DNA of 64,000 bases from Mesostigma viride (GCA_009746045.1 RPFO01000392.1:2687560-2751559), one strand, 5' to 3'; shown: positions 34,301 through 44,465, counted from the stretch's first letter. The notes: generated by a model not told the origin, from the letters alone. Numbers and translations: made by a program.

Positions 34301-34618
34301 AATGCCAACCATGTACGTAGACAAGCCATGATGACACCATGGGAGCCTGAATCCTCATCATTTTTTTTTCTTTGACATCCATGTACATACGTAGACAAGC
34401 CATGATGACACCAATGGAGCCTGAATCCTCATCATTAATTACATACATGCCATCCATGTACGTAGACAGGCCATGATGACACCATGGGAGCCTGAATCCT
34501 CATCATTTACTATTCCTTGACATCCATGTACGTAGACGGGCCATGATGACACCATGGGAGCCTGAATCCTCATCATTTTGTTTTCTTTGACATCCATGTA
34601 CATACGTAGGCCAGCCAT
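28350..34618. repeat. 70-71-bp satellite array with higher-order structure
   Basis: About 88 monomers. Each has a conserved core of about 52 bp (ccatgtacgtagacgggcca, then tgatgacaccatgggagc, then ctgaatcctcatcat) and a variable linker of roughly 18 bp in four main types: tactattccttgacat, taattacataaatgccat, ttgttttctttgacat and tttttttctttgacat. Linker order recurs; the segment starting at 28981 is repeated from 29758, a higher-order unit of about 777 bp (11 monomers). Inverted fragments occur near 30820, 31840 and 33560. It has no coding function. Confidence 0.97.
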
Positions 34619-36636
34619 GGAGACACCATTGAATTGAATTGAATTGTAACATAACTCCGTTGGGAGTATATGTAGCACACAGCCCTTGAGAGGGGGGCAT
34701 ATGGCCTATCATACATCCTAAGCTACTTCCTGCAAGGGTGGGGATGTAAAGGACCCTTGCTCTAGGTGCACCAGGGCACGTGCATCCCCATGATCTTCAA
34801 GCTATGCCCAGCGAAGGGGGAGCCTGTCATGGGGGGGAAGATCAGCATAGCTATGCAAAGAAGCTAGGGCATGGCGTCTCAGCAGAGAGTTACTCCCTGC
34901 ATGGGCACAACATAACTAAATAAAGCTAGGCATCATCTGGGGTGTGGCTCATCATAGGCACACATGTACATGATTAAGGAAAGCGCGTGGCTTAGCTAGG
35001 ATAGTGCCTCTAGGAGGCGTACATGTACATGGCCACGGTCTATCTATTCTGCACTACTAGCTGTATTCCCCTAAGCTGGGGCGTCTGGAGTCGCTGGGGC
35101 CGCGGGGGGGGGGGGTCGCCTGCCAGGGCTTGTGGCCGACGTAGATGGCCGCCCCCTTCCAGTACACCGGCTGGCCCGCCTTGGTCTGCCGGAGCTGGAG
35201 GTAGGTCGGCCATAGCTCCCGTCGCCGTTGTTGCTGCGCCAGGGTCAGGTCGTCATCAAGGGTGAAGAGAGTCTTCTCGAGCCGCTTGCGGCGTCGGAGA
35301 AAAGAAATCTTGTCCGCCGGGGTCTTAAAGGTGAGAAGGAGCGGGGGCGGCCCTGCCTTACCCCGCGCGCGGGGAAGGCGGTGGGCGGCCAGCGCGATCT
35401 CACCGATAAGGCCCATGCGGCCAAGGATTTCTCGCTCAAACGCACGCAAAAGCTTCTCGGAAGTCTCACCTTCCTCCATGGTGAAGTTCTTGACAATGAC
35501 GTTGAGGCTGCGCTGGGCGAGCTCGGCCTCCTCGCGGAGGTCAAGCGTCTGCCGTTGGAGCTGGGCTGCGACGGCGGAGGTGGTGGAGGTGGTATGTTGC
35601 TTAAGCATGTCCGCCCAGGTGGTGATGGGAGGAGCATCGCCGGCCAGGCCAGCCGGGGCTGGCTTGGCGGCAATGTCCTTCACCGCCTGGGCGGTGAGGC
35701 CTGCCGTGTTCTGCAGAACCTCGATAGCGATGGCGTTGTCCTTAAGACGCTGGTCGATGTCACGGAGCTGGGCGGTGATGGCGTCGGAGGTGGAGGTGGT
35801 GGCGGTGGAGGAGGCGAGGAGGGTGGAGGTGGCGGTGGAGATGGTGGAGGTGGCGGTGGAAAGGAGGGGAAGCTCGGCAGTCAGCGTGCCGCCAATGGCC
35901 GCCACATCTGCAGCAATGGGGTCCACGTGCTCCTCGAGGATCTCCTTAAGGAGTGAGCGGAGGGAGGATTCGGTTAAGGTGGTGGTGAGAGGCTTGGGGG
36001 GCCAAAGCTCCCCGATGGAGCGTCCAAGGAGGGAAAAGAGAGCGAATTGCTGGAGGTAGGGGCGGTGGAGGCTGGGAATGATGTCGAAAGAGGCGAGACG
36101 AATCCAGCGAGGGTCAAAGAGGCGACCTTGGTTGAAGAGCTGCTTGCATAGTGCAAGAAGCGAGGCGTGCGTTCCATAAAACACGTAGACCAGGATGTGT
36201 TCCGTGGTAAGCGTGTCAAGGAAGCCGGGCTTGCTGGCTTCGGCGACAAAGTCGAGCTCTGTCCAACTCGGCTCGGCAGGGCGACTGCGCTTGGGTTCAG
36301 GCGACGCTGCGGGCGAGGGGGGCGCAGCAGGGGGCTGGACGACCACTAGAGCTTGGCTAGTGGCGCCGTTGCCTTCTGGGCCGGTGGGCGAAGCTGCAAC
36401 CGGAGCTGCAGACGTATTTTCATTGCTGAGCGCAGCCGCCAGGCTGCGTTGCGTCGAGAGGCGTTTGCTCATCGTATATTGCGTAAGAGCTGCGGAAAAT
36501 TATATCAGCATGTGCGTCGTAAAAAGACGCGTCGATTGTGATATTCACGGCTAAATTCGGTGCTCAAACGTGAAAGTTATGAGCTCCGCCGTCAGCCATG
36601 GCTATCTCGTGGCTCGTGGCTCGTCGGAGACACCAT
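34619..36636 (-). mobile_element. ORF1-only LINE-type retroposon inserted in the satellite
   Basis: The insert (34630-36625) is flanked by the same 11 bp, ggagacaccat (34619-34629 and 36626-36636), which is satellite sequence and thus a true target duplication. On the minus strand it has a 5' UTR of about 150 bp, one ORF (36472-35057), a 3' UTR of about 400 bp and a (caatt)n tail. No endonuclease or reverse transcriptase is encoded, so it must be mobilised in trans, comparable to the half-L1 (HAL1) elements of mammals. Confidence 0.85.
35057..36472 (-). CDS. LINE ORF1-like protein
   Basis: 471 residues. The N-terminal third is low complexity (Ala/Pro/Ser), followed by helix-rich Ser/Thr/Ala sequence and a probable coiled coil around residues 185-330. 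Residues about 335-465 form an ORF1-type RNA-binding core: RSLNVIVKNFTMEEGE, then LLRAFEREILGRMG, an AAHRLPRARG loop, PPLLLTF, then a C-terminal basic helix (LAQQQRRRELWPTYLQLR) and AAIYVGHK. These follow the RRM plus C-terminal domain order of LINE ORF1 proteins. The frame is fully open, suggesting recent activity. It is not closely similar to the ORF1 at 10410. Confidence 0.75.
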   Translation of the reverse strand: MSKRLSTQRSLAAALSNENTSAAPVAASPTGPEGNGATSQALVVVQPPAAPPSPAASPEPKRSRPAEPSWTELDFVAEASKPGFLDTLTTEHILVYVFYGTHASLLALCKQLFNQGRLFDPRWIRLASFDIIPSLHRPYLQQFALFSLLGRSIGELWPPKPLTTTLTESSLRSLLKEILEEHVDPIAADVAAIGGTLTAELPLLSTATSTISTATSTLLASSTATTSTSDAITAQLRDIDQRLKDNAIAIEVLQNTAGLTAQAVKDIAAKPAPAGLAGDAPPITTWADMLKQHTTSTTSAVAAQLQRQTLDLREEAELAQRSLNVIVKNFTMEEGETSEKLLRAFEREILGRMGLIGEIALAAHRLPRARGKAGPPPLLLTFKTPADKISFLRRRKRLEKTLFTLDDDLTLAQQQRRRELWPTYLQLRQTKAGQPVYWKGAAIYVGHKPWQATPPPRGPSDSRRPSLGEYS

Positions 36637-37107
36637 GGGAGCCTGAATCCTCATCATTTACTATTCCTTGACATCCATGTACGTAGACGGGCCATGATGA
36701 CCCCATGGGAGCCTGAATCCTCATCATTTTTTTTTTCTTTGACATCCATGTACGTAGACGGGCCATGACGACACCATGGGAGCCTGAATCCTCATCATTA
36801 ATTACATAAATGACATCCATGTACGTAGACGGGCCATGATGACACCATGGGAGCCTGAATCCTCATCATTAATTACATAAATGCCATCCATGTACGTAGA
36901 CGGGCGATGATGACACCATGGGAGCCTAAATCCTCCTCATTAATTACATAAATGCCATCCATGTACGTAGGCCAGCCATGGAGACACCATGGGAGCCTGA
37001 ATCCTCCACATTCATTACATAAATGCCAACCATGTACGTAGACAAGCCATGATGACACCATGGGAGCCTGAATCCTCATCATTTACTATTCCTTGACATC
37101 CATGTAC
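36637..37107. repeat. Satellite array, right segment
   Basis: Continuation of the 70-71-bp satellite beyond the ORF1-only insert. It is almost identical in monomer order to 31340-31790, showing block duplication within the array. It stops at the terminal repeat of the next retroelement. Confidence 0.95.
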
Positions 37108-37304
37108 ATCCATTTCTGGCCTTGCCTTGCTTTGCATGCATCACCACAAAACATCAAATTTATTACAATATGTGTGCTAGCTCTATACGGTGGAATAACA
37201 CAGACATGTCTACCAGATGGCAACACGGCCATCTGTATGCTAGGGTGAGCACACTATGTGAATGTGCAGGGCCAGCCCACAGCAGCTGTGCCCCTGCTCT
37301 ACCC
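37108..37304 (-). repeat. Terminal repeat B2 of the second PAT-type element (197 bp)
   Basis: Direct copy of 37537-37733. Its outer edge is joined to a satellite monomer. Confidence 0.95.
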
Positions 37305-37536
37305 CTTTTGCCAGGGTGGGCGGGTGGGAGGCAAAAGAAAACAACCTGCTTCCCTAGAATGGAAGCCCACCCTTTATAGCAACCACCTCTCCAGCCAACC
37401 CCTACCTGGGTGGCTGGGGTACGGGTGCCAGCACAAAAAATATTTTTTCTAAAATTATTTTTTCTTTTGGTGCTATACGGCGTTGCATTCTCCGCTCAGC
37501 AGGTTAGTCATAGATAAAATGAGCATAGCTCACCAA

Positions 37537-37733
37537 ATCCATTTCTGGCCTTGCCTTGCTTTGCATGCATCACCACAAAACATCAAATTTATTACAATAT
37601 GTGTGCTAGCTCTATACGGTGGAATAACACAGACATGTCTACCAGATGGCAACACGGCCATCTGTATGCTAGGGTGAGCACACTATGTGAATGTGCAGGG
37701 CCAGCCCACAGCAGCTGTGCCCCTGCTCTACCC
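37537..37733 (-). repeat. Internal repeat B1 of the second PAT-type element (197 bp)
   Basis: Direct copy of 37108-37304, separated from it by the 232-bp A2 segment. Confidence 0.95.
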
Positions 37734-37928
37734 ACATCTCCTTACATGGCTAACAGCCGAAAATACGTAGGACATGCAAAAAAGAAAACTTAAACTACCT
37801 AGCTATGGGGGTACTTTGTCCCAACCCAGGTTCACCCTCGGGTTAGTTAAACCATTTCCCCCCTGACCTCCCACACAAGGGTGAGGTCAGTTGATAGCTA
37901 AAAGACGAGAGGTAAAAACAGGAGGACG

Positions 37929-40621
37929 TCAAAACTCGACGCCACCGAAGTGGCGCCGGAAAGCCGCTGGGTCAAAACCCAGGGCCTGAGCCCAGAGGGC
38001 GGGTGGGATGTCGCGCCCCAGGAGGCTGCGGTGGAGGCCAATGTAGCGCGTGACCGAGAGGGCCGAAGCCCACCGGCCGCGCAGCTGGATGGCCTCCGGC
38101 GACTCGCCAGCGATGGCGTCGTGCGTCGCCCCCCCATGCCGGAGGCTGTGAAAAGAAAACATCCCTGGGATGCTCATGCGGGCCTGCACAGCCTCCCACT
38201 GCTGCCTAGCCTGGCTGTACGTTAAGCCTCGAAAGAGGAGTGCATCCGGGGGCTGGCCAGCCGTCAGACGTCGCAGGAGCCACAAAGAAAGTGGATCCCG
38301 GACGAGGACGTGCTGGGCCGCCCCCTGCGCAGTTTTGGGGTTGCGCAGCACAAGGGCACCGACCATGGGCCCTGGCTCGAGAAGGGGGTGGCCGGGATGA
38401 GCCACATCCCGAACCCGCAGCCCTAGCGCCTCGCTAATGCGTAAATACTGCTGGAAAGCAATAATAATCAACGCACTCAAATGCACCTGTCGACGTGAAA
38501 CTAGCAACAGGGCAGTGAAATAGCAAAGGCGCCAGGGCATAGGCGGAGGGCTGACAGCCGGAACAAGCCGCTGCCAACCTGCTAGCAGGCGGTCCGCCAG
38601 TACCCAATTCCGAACAATGTCGGGGTAGTACAGGTGCAGACAGGCCTTGGCATGCTGGCATAAGGTACGCCCCCGCCCGCCTCTGGCATGGTAGACAGCA
38701 GAAATCCACTCACAGAAAATGGCTTCGGCGTCAGCTGGGTCGACAGGGCCAGGTGGCGCCCACGCCACGTAGACAGCCGCCGCACGTCGGTACGCTGGCA
38801 AGGTAGACACAGGGTTGACTGTGCCCTCCAAAAGTGCCAAGTCCCGAGGGCGTCGCGCCCCCTCAGGCCCAGGGTTGGGATGCACGTCACCACACCGGGT
38901 CAAGTCAGGAACCCAAGCGCCACGCCGACTGGCCTTGTCAGCTGGGTTGTGGTCGGTAGCCACCCAGACCCAGTGGCTCTGCATGTCGCCAGCCAGTGAC
39001 AGAGCGCAGTAGCGCGAACCAGCTGGTTGAGACGGTAGGAAGACGACCGCCCTCTGACAAACGCCCCCACCACAGCACTGGAGTCTACGAGCCGGACGAC
39101 TCGCTTACCCCGACACGCCTTGGTCCGGCACGACCACTCGACCCCCTGTGTCGCAGCAATCGCCTCCTTGACGTTGATGTGGTTAGGCTGCCCCCGCCAC
39201 CGGTAGGACAGTGCCGTACGCCAGTGGCCACTATCCAGCAGGCTGTAGTCCCCCTCCTCCATGCGCTCCAGGTCCCAGTCCTCCCCAGACGTTAAAGCTG
39301 TCGTCCGCCACCCCCGCGCTTCGCGCCGGGTCGCCAGCCGGGCACAATCGGCCCCAGGCAGGTCCCTGTAGACCACCCCACCGCCGGAGCCGCTCGCATC
39401 ACTTGCGACGACCCGGTCAGAAAGGGGCCGGGCCCTGGCCGCCCTCAAAAAGGGGGCCAGGTCGATCGCCGCCTGAAGCTCCTGGCGGGCCCCCGCAGGG
39501 AGGCGCCAGCGGCGCCCAGGCAGGGAGGCATTCATGGCTGCTAGCAGCCGGTACGTCTCAGACCACACCGAAAGCATGGGGCGGCACAGCAGATGCATCC
39601 ACACCCACTTCCCAAGCACAGAACTAAGTTCGCGGTAGTATGTAAACCCGCGATCTAAGATTCTATGAGTAGCGGCGATAACTGCCACCACACGCTCAGG
39701 AACAGGCACCACGTCACCATCCCTTTGGTGAATGACCCCCACCGCCTGCACACCAGTCTGCTCTGCTGTCGCCCGTACCACCTTGTCAGACTTCTGCACC
39801 AGCCCAACAGCGGCGTAGGCAGCCTGAACACGATCTAGCTGCTGATTCACCCCATCCACCGACGCACAGTGGGTGAAATGGAGATCATCGATCGTCACAG
39901 CATGCATACCTTCCAGATCCTGCCGAGATTCGAAGCACGGCGAGGGCGCCAAGGGCGCAGCAGGGTCCTCCTCCAGCCTCAGCCGGACGGTCTCCCCCGC
40001 CTCGTTGGCCTCCGCCACCAGGATCAGCGCGGACATGTTGATGCTCAGCCCACGACTAGCCTCCAACGGCGGCTTGGGGCCACAGCGGTACAACACAGAC
40101 TGATGCACACACTGGGCCACCGCGACGGCCAGCTTGTTGCCCATTGGCCAGCACAACATCCACGGCCACACCTTCCGACGAGCCCCACTCAGGCCCACCA
40201 GATCCGACCACACCGGCATCCACGCACAGTACCGCCGCATCCAAACTGGCAGGCGGAGTCTGTTGTAGTACGAATCCAAATCTGATACGCCCCCAAAAAC
40301 ATCCTCCCCAGCGCGCGTGGGCAAATCGCAAATCACGCCAAGGTGTGGTAAAAAAGCGGGCATAGGATCAGGTAGTGGCATGTTGCCACGCCGGTTGTCC
40401 ACAATCAGCCGTATACGGCCGTCGGGCTTTCCGACCCCGAAAGTACCGTTCACCATAGGCGGCTCCTCCTCAAAAAATCCACCCAAAATCCCCCTCTCCA
40501 CACACACCGTGCAAACCCGCGCGAACTCCTCCATGCTACACCCCCGCGAGATCCGCATCGACTTCTGCAAGATCCGCTCTGCTGGGCTCAGCGTCCGTAC
40601 CATCCTACTCTCATCATTCAA
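37929..40621 (-). CDS. RT - RNase H - tyrosine recombinase polyprotein of the second PAT-type element, with one frame change
   Basis: N-terminal part 40621-38900: FGVGKPDGRIRLIVDNRRGN, GVSDLDSYYNRLRLP, PMGNKLAVAVAQCVH and the catalytic VTIDDLHFTH of the reverse transcriptase. RNase H follows with VVASDASGSGGGVV, HINVKEAIAATQG and RLVDSSAVVG. At about 39010 the conserved sequence moves to another frame, open from 38984 to 37929: DHNPADKASR (end of RNase H), CGDVHPNPGP, then the recombinase with FQQYLRISEALGL, FHSLRHGGATHD, LRGRW and RYIGLHRS (Tyr nucleophile). Clearly homologous to the polyprotein at 20671-23747, but diverged. The ORF has no visible upstream start context because the element is truncated there. 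Confidence 0.88.
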
Positions 40622-41372
40622 AATTGCTCCCCAAGAGGGGGCTACGTTTCACGAGGGTGACCCCATTCCCCCCTCGGCCCGCGTGTGACCCCATTCCCCC
40701 CTCGGGGCGCGTGTGCCCCCATTCCCTCCCGTGGGCCGCGTGTGTTGTCGGCCCTCTGTCGGCCCGCGTGGGTGCCGTGGGCGGGCCGTGGGGCCGTGGG
40801 GGCGTGGGGGCGTGGGGGCGTGGGGGCAAAAGGGCCCTTAGACTCGGTGGGAGGAAAGAAACAAAAAATAAAAAGGTGTGGTGGTTCGAACCCGCGTTTC
40901 TCGGTCATCTTCCCAGTCAAGGGTAGCGACTCCACGCCTGTCCGCCCCGTCAGCTGCGAGCCTCGGGTCCGCGGTTCTGTCATCTTCCCAGTCAAGGGTA
41001 GCCACTCCACGCGATCCCTCCGCCCGCAGGCGATGGCAATCCATCGTTTTTTTCCCCTTATAAGCGTGTTTTTTCTGGGGGGTGGCGGGCGGGGCTATCG
41101 GGGTTATTGGGCTATTGGGGCTATTGGGGCTATTGGGGTTATTGGGCTATTGGGGCTATTGGGGCTATTGGGGTTATTGGGGCTATTGGGGCTATTGGGG
41201 CTATTGGGGTTATTGGGGCTATTGGGGTTATTGGGGCCATCGGGGCTATTGGGGCTATCGGGGCTATCGGGGCTATCGGGGGCCGCAGGGCCGGGCCGCG
41301 GAGCGGTGGGGCGGCGCAGCGTCTCCTGCCACGTGTCACGCGCTTTCCCGGTCCACGAGGCGCGTTTTAGTT
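40622..41372. other. Repeat-rich junction between retroelement and virus-like block
   Basis: 40655-40740 has three copies of a 27-30-bp gtgaccccattcccccctcg-type unit. 40790-40830 is (gtgggggc)n. 40905-40941 and 40979-41013 are near-identical segments (tcatcttcccagtcaagggt). 41090-41280 is a 9-bp repeat, ggggctatt, about 20 copies. No gene is seen. Confidence 0.8.
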
Positions 41373-41924
41373 CTACCTCCTCGTTCTTTTCGAAGGTTGC
41401 GAGTTGTCGGTGCGAACCTGCGATCGGATACGCATGATCCTGTTATGACGATCCAGTTCCGCGTTGTGTCGATTGAACTCGAACCACGCGTCTATCTTCT
41501 CCCTGGATTCGGGGTATTGTGCTCGCAATTCGTCCCTTTCCTCCTGTAACCGAGCTATCTGCCCGGAAAAATCGCGCATGGTGCTCCTCATCTCTTCGTA
41601 CAATTCGGGTTGACGGTCCTTCATTTGCTGGGTCCTTTCCACCATATCCGTGGCGTCCATGGAGCGATCCCCGCCTTTGTCCGCCAGCGCCCTCATGTCT
41701 TCTGCCATCCGCCCCTGCGCCACGCGTCTCTCCTGCATCCAATTCCCGTCGTGCCACCCCGGGGGGAAGTCGCCCGGGGGCTCTGTCGTGTCTCCCATAT
41801 CCACGTCCCCCGCCCTGACTCTGTGTTTCGTCTTTCGGTGGATGCCGCACGTCCCACCCCTTTTCGCTCTGTTAGAACACCGCAGGCCGCGTTTCGTGAA
41901 CACTTTGCACTGTTGGGTTCTCAT
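41373..41924 (-). CDS. Cys/His-knuckle protein with coiled coil, virus-like
   Basis: 183 residues. The N-terminus (QCKVFTKRGLRCSNRAKRGG then TCGIH) forms a C-x9-C-x9-C-x2-H knuckle, common in proteins of large DNA viruses. Residues 100-160 are charged and helical (ARLQEERDELRAQYPESREK), probably a coiled coil. The C-terminus is basic (SKRTRR). The start is the only Met before the knuckle; upstream on this strand lies AT-rich sequence with TATA-like motifs. First gene of the virus-like block. The function is unknown. Confidence 0.6.
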   Translation of the reverse strand: MRTQQCKVFTKRGLRCSNRAKRGGTCGIHRKTKHRVRAGDVDMGDTTEPPGDFPPGWHDGNWMQERRVAQGRMAEDMRALADKGGDRSMDATDMVERTQQMKDRQPELYEEMRSTMRDFSGQIARLQEERDELRAQYPESREKIDAWFEFNRHNAELDRHNRIMRIRSQVRTDNSQPSKRTRR

Positions 41925-41969
41925 TGCGTGTTTATTACAACATAAACATTGGATTAGAATATACGAAAT

Positions 41970-43053
41970 TTATATAAAAGGTAGACCGTGGCTGCACTGC
42001 ACTACACCGCGATCTCCATGGGGTGCAAGGGGAGGGGCGGCACCGCAGGTGCACAGGCCGGGGACCTGTTCGGGGTCGTTGAACCACGCCTCGCCCCCCC
42101 AGAAACAGTTGCACCAGGTCCACGGGCGCTCGTCGGCGACCGAGTCGACCCTGGCCGCGAATATCTCCTCCTCCGCCGCCCTCGAGGCCTTCTCCTTATC
42201 GGAGGGGAAATCGTCCCTCACTCGCGGCCCGTAGGCGAAACTGGGGCCGGAGGAGTCGTCCCACACTCGCCACCCCCTCTCCTCCCGGTAGATCGTCTCC
42301 ATGGCGCCGTGGAGGATGACTTCGCCGACGCCATCGAAGGTCCACTCGCAGGAGACGGGGTACGACACCGGGCGCAGGGAGTCGGGGTAGTCGACGCACC
42401 CCACGCCCGCGATGTGCTCCGGACGATCGTAGCAGTTGCTCATGATCTTCTTCGCGACCTCCTGCGTCGTCTCCCTGCAGACGATGGCGACCGCGGGGGA
42501 AATCCTCCACCCCGAGGAGTGGATGGAGCCGACGAGCCTGTCGCGCTGGTACTGGATCCAGTACTCGTGTTTCTCGCACGGGGAGTGGTAATCCCCGGCG
42601 ACCCTGCGAGCGTGCGCGGAGATCAACGCGAAGTCTTGGTTCCCCTTGTCGACTCCGTTCTCCTCGAGCGCCTTGTAGAAGGACCACAAATCCATCGAGA
42701 CGGAATAGTCCTTCACGAGCAAGGCGGGGTGACACCTGCTCCTTGAAAAAAGGGGCGATGACACGCGAAAAAAACGATTCGAAACGATTTGGACGTTGAA
42801 AATTAATTAGAATTAAAAAAACGAATTAGAAACGACTCGAGGACGATTTGAAACGATTTGGAACGTTGAAAAATTCGAAAACGTCCACTCACTCGATGGC
42901 GTCCATGGCCGTGTCGATCGTCGTCTTCGCCAAACGCAATTCGGCGCGTTTTATCGACAGCGCGAGTCTCAGCGCGGAAAAGGCGAACGCGCGTTCCATC
43001 TCGAGGTCGTTTTCTCGCTTCCTCTTCCTCGTATCGAAATCCGCGCCCTCCAT
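41970..43053 (-). CDS. Unknown protein encoded by two exons
   Basis: Exon 1 is 43053-42893 (starting MEGADFDTRKRKREND) and exon 2 is 42735-41970. The 157-nt intron starts GTGAGT, is AT-rich and low complexity, and ends GAGCAG. The split codon is GA+G and joins exon 1 in frame with the long downstream frame, giving about 308 residues. Exon 1 encodes a basic patch and a helical region. Exon 2 has several Trp/Cys motifs (KHEYWIQYQRDRL, PWTWCNCFWGGEAWF). No family recognised. If unspliced, exon 2 could start at 42764 or 42695. It shares a 350-bp divergent promoter region with the next gene. Confidence 0.6.
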
Positions 43054-43406
43054 GGTGCAGGTGGTCGCTATGGTGGACTTGGCTATGGTGGTTTGTGGCG
43101 CGCCCCTGAGTCCTTGAGATTTGCCCAAAATTTCTTCACTTTTTGCACAAGGGGCTCTGAGCACCAAAAAGGCGGGAGCCAATCCGGTTTGGACTTTGGA
43201 ATCTTCTAGAAGATGCTTTGGTACTGGGGGTACCCCCAATTTTGGGGGTGGGGTACCCCAGGATAAGGTACTGACAGAACTGACCAATGGGAACGCGGTA
43301 CTGTTGGGACTGAGAAATCTGGAGAAAAGGACCACAGGACCACTCAAGTCCCCATCTCAGCGCGCGCACCCACCCACACATCGCTCCATTTCCCCACTCG
43401 TCCGCC
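43054..43406. promoter_or_regulatory. Divergent promoter region with a TTCTAGAA element
   Basis: Lies between two divergently transcribed genes. It contains the palindrome TTCTAGAA (43204-43211), matching the heat-shock-element core nTTCnnGAAn, plus a CCAAT box near 43283. The same palindrome is repeated four times upstream of 60823. Confidence 0.45.
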
Positions 43407-44465
43407 ATGGCTACCGAGCAGGTTTCTTTGTCGACTTACGTCCGAAACGTGGGGAATATCGATCCCAACGAGCCGCGCGCTACCAGGGGTGAGTTTTTCG
43501 CGCTGTTCTTTTTCCTTTTCGCCCGGCTTTTTTTCGTTTTCGTTTCGCTTTTTCGTTTCGTTTTTTCCCTCGTTTCCTTTTCTTTTTCGTTGCGCGCTCT
43601 GACAAATCGTTTCGTTCTTGCGTCTCTTTTTTCGTTTCTTCGCGCGCTTGCACTCTCTGTCCTCTTTTTGGTTTTGTTTTCGTTTCCAGTCAAGAAAAGC
43701 AGGACAGAGTCCGAGCGTACGGTTGAAAATATGTTCGTCGTCTCGGACGACGAGCAGGACGCCTCTTACCACCCCGAGGACGAAAAGAAGTCCAAGGGCA
43801 AGAAGATCGACGAGGGCGCTTCCTCGAAGTCTCGCAAGAGGAAGGAGTCTGTCAAGCTGCTTCCTTTCGAGGTCCCCGCTCCCGAGGAGGCCTCCCCTAT
43901 CTGCGTCGTGCACCAAGACACCCGAGTGTGCTCCATGGTGCCTGTGGCTATCGTGGAGACGCGCGGCAGCGGTGACAACACCAAGATCATGAAGCACCGG
44001 TGCGGCATCAATTCGTTCGTGTGCACCATCGCGGCCAGGGCCATCATCGACAGGTCTTCCGACCAGAAGTACACCTGCGTCTTTTGCCACCAGGACGACG
44101 ACGATCACGTCTTTTGCGCGGGGGAGGACCAGCAGATGGCCGCGACTCTGCAGCTGCTCCCGTACCCGTGCCCCTACGACTGCGGCCACCACTTCCTCCT
44201 CAAGAACCTGGAGGCGCACAAGCGGCAGTGCGAGCGCGCCCCGTGCCCCAACAGCTGGGTATTCGAGGACCAGTGTGTTGGCTGCGAGCACCCCAACCGC
44301 GAGGAGCACGGATGCGAGTACAAGGTCGCCAAGAAGGCGAACGGGTCGGTCGACACGGACGCCCTGATGCGGATCCTGAAGAAGATCTCCACCAAGATCG
44401 GGTTCGGCCCGGGCCAGGCCCAGCTCATTTTCAGCGTGATCGGCCCCCAGTTGGCCAGGCAGTGA
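43407..44465 (+). CDS. RING/TRAF-type zinc-finger protein with one intron
   Basis: Exon 1 is 43407-43488 and exon 2 is 43690-44465. The 201-nt intron (GTGAGTTTTT...TTTCCAG) is a T-rich sequence divisible by three, so the unspliced frame stays open and would encode an artefactual Phe-rich stretch. The spliced product is about 285 residues: an acidic/basic low-complexity N-terminus, a cysteine-rich region (CVVHQDTRVC, HRCGINSFVC, YTCVFCHQDD) compatible with a degenerate RING, then TRAF-type fingers (YPCPYDCG, LEAHKRQCERAPCP, CVGCEHP). Such proteins act as ubiquitin ligases or adaptors. The exact zinc ligands are not assigned. Confidence 0.65.
   Translation: MATEQVSLSTYVRNVGNIDPNEPRATRGEFFALFFFLFARLFFVFVSLFRFVFSLVSFSFSLRALTNRFVLASLFSFLRALALSVLFLVLFSFPVKKSRTESERTVENMFVVSDDEQDASYHPEDEKKSKGKKIDEGASSKSRKRKESVKLLPFEVPAPEEASPICVVHQDTRVCSMVPVAIVETRGSGDNTKIMKHRCGINSFVCTIAARAIIDRSSDQKYTCVFCHQDDDDHVFCAGEDQQMAATLQLLPYPCPYDCGHHFLLKNLEAHKRQCERAPCPNSWVFEDQCVGCEHPNREEHGCEYKVAKKANGSVDTDALMRILKKISTKIGFGPGQAQLIFSVIGPQLARQ

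Larger units (their letters stand above)
37108..40621 (-). mobile_element. Second PAT-type tyrosine-recombinase retrotransposon, 5'-truncated
   Basis: On the minus strand: RT-RNase H-recombinase (40621 to 37929), B1 (37733-37537), A2 (37536-37305, 232 bp), B2 (37304-37108). The two 197-bp B copies appear identical. No copy of the 232-bp A segment lies upstream of the ORF and no gag ORF is present, so the 5' part is missing. The lost end lies exactly where the virus-like block begins. Confidence 0.85.

Noticed and set aside
27660-37100. CRISPR-like pattern of regularly spaced repeats
   Set aside because: The eukaryotic satellite has directly adjoining monomers, linkers that recur rather than being unique, and no associated genes.
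28350-37107. Many open frames of 60-125 codons on the minus strand in the satellite
   Set aside because: The same MMRIQAPMVSSW-type text repeats in every monomer; it follows from the 70-bp period lacking stops and has no gene signals.
40880-41015. tRNA-like GGTTCGAACC box followed by poly-T on the minus strand, near a 74-bp-spaced repeat
   Set aside because: I could not form acceptor and T-stem pairings around it, so no tRNA is called; it may be a decayed SINE head.
41090-41280. GYWGYWGY-type protein repeat in the 9-bp array
   Set aside because: A simple-sequence artefact that is a multiple of three bases without stops; no start or gene context.
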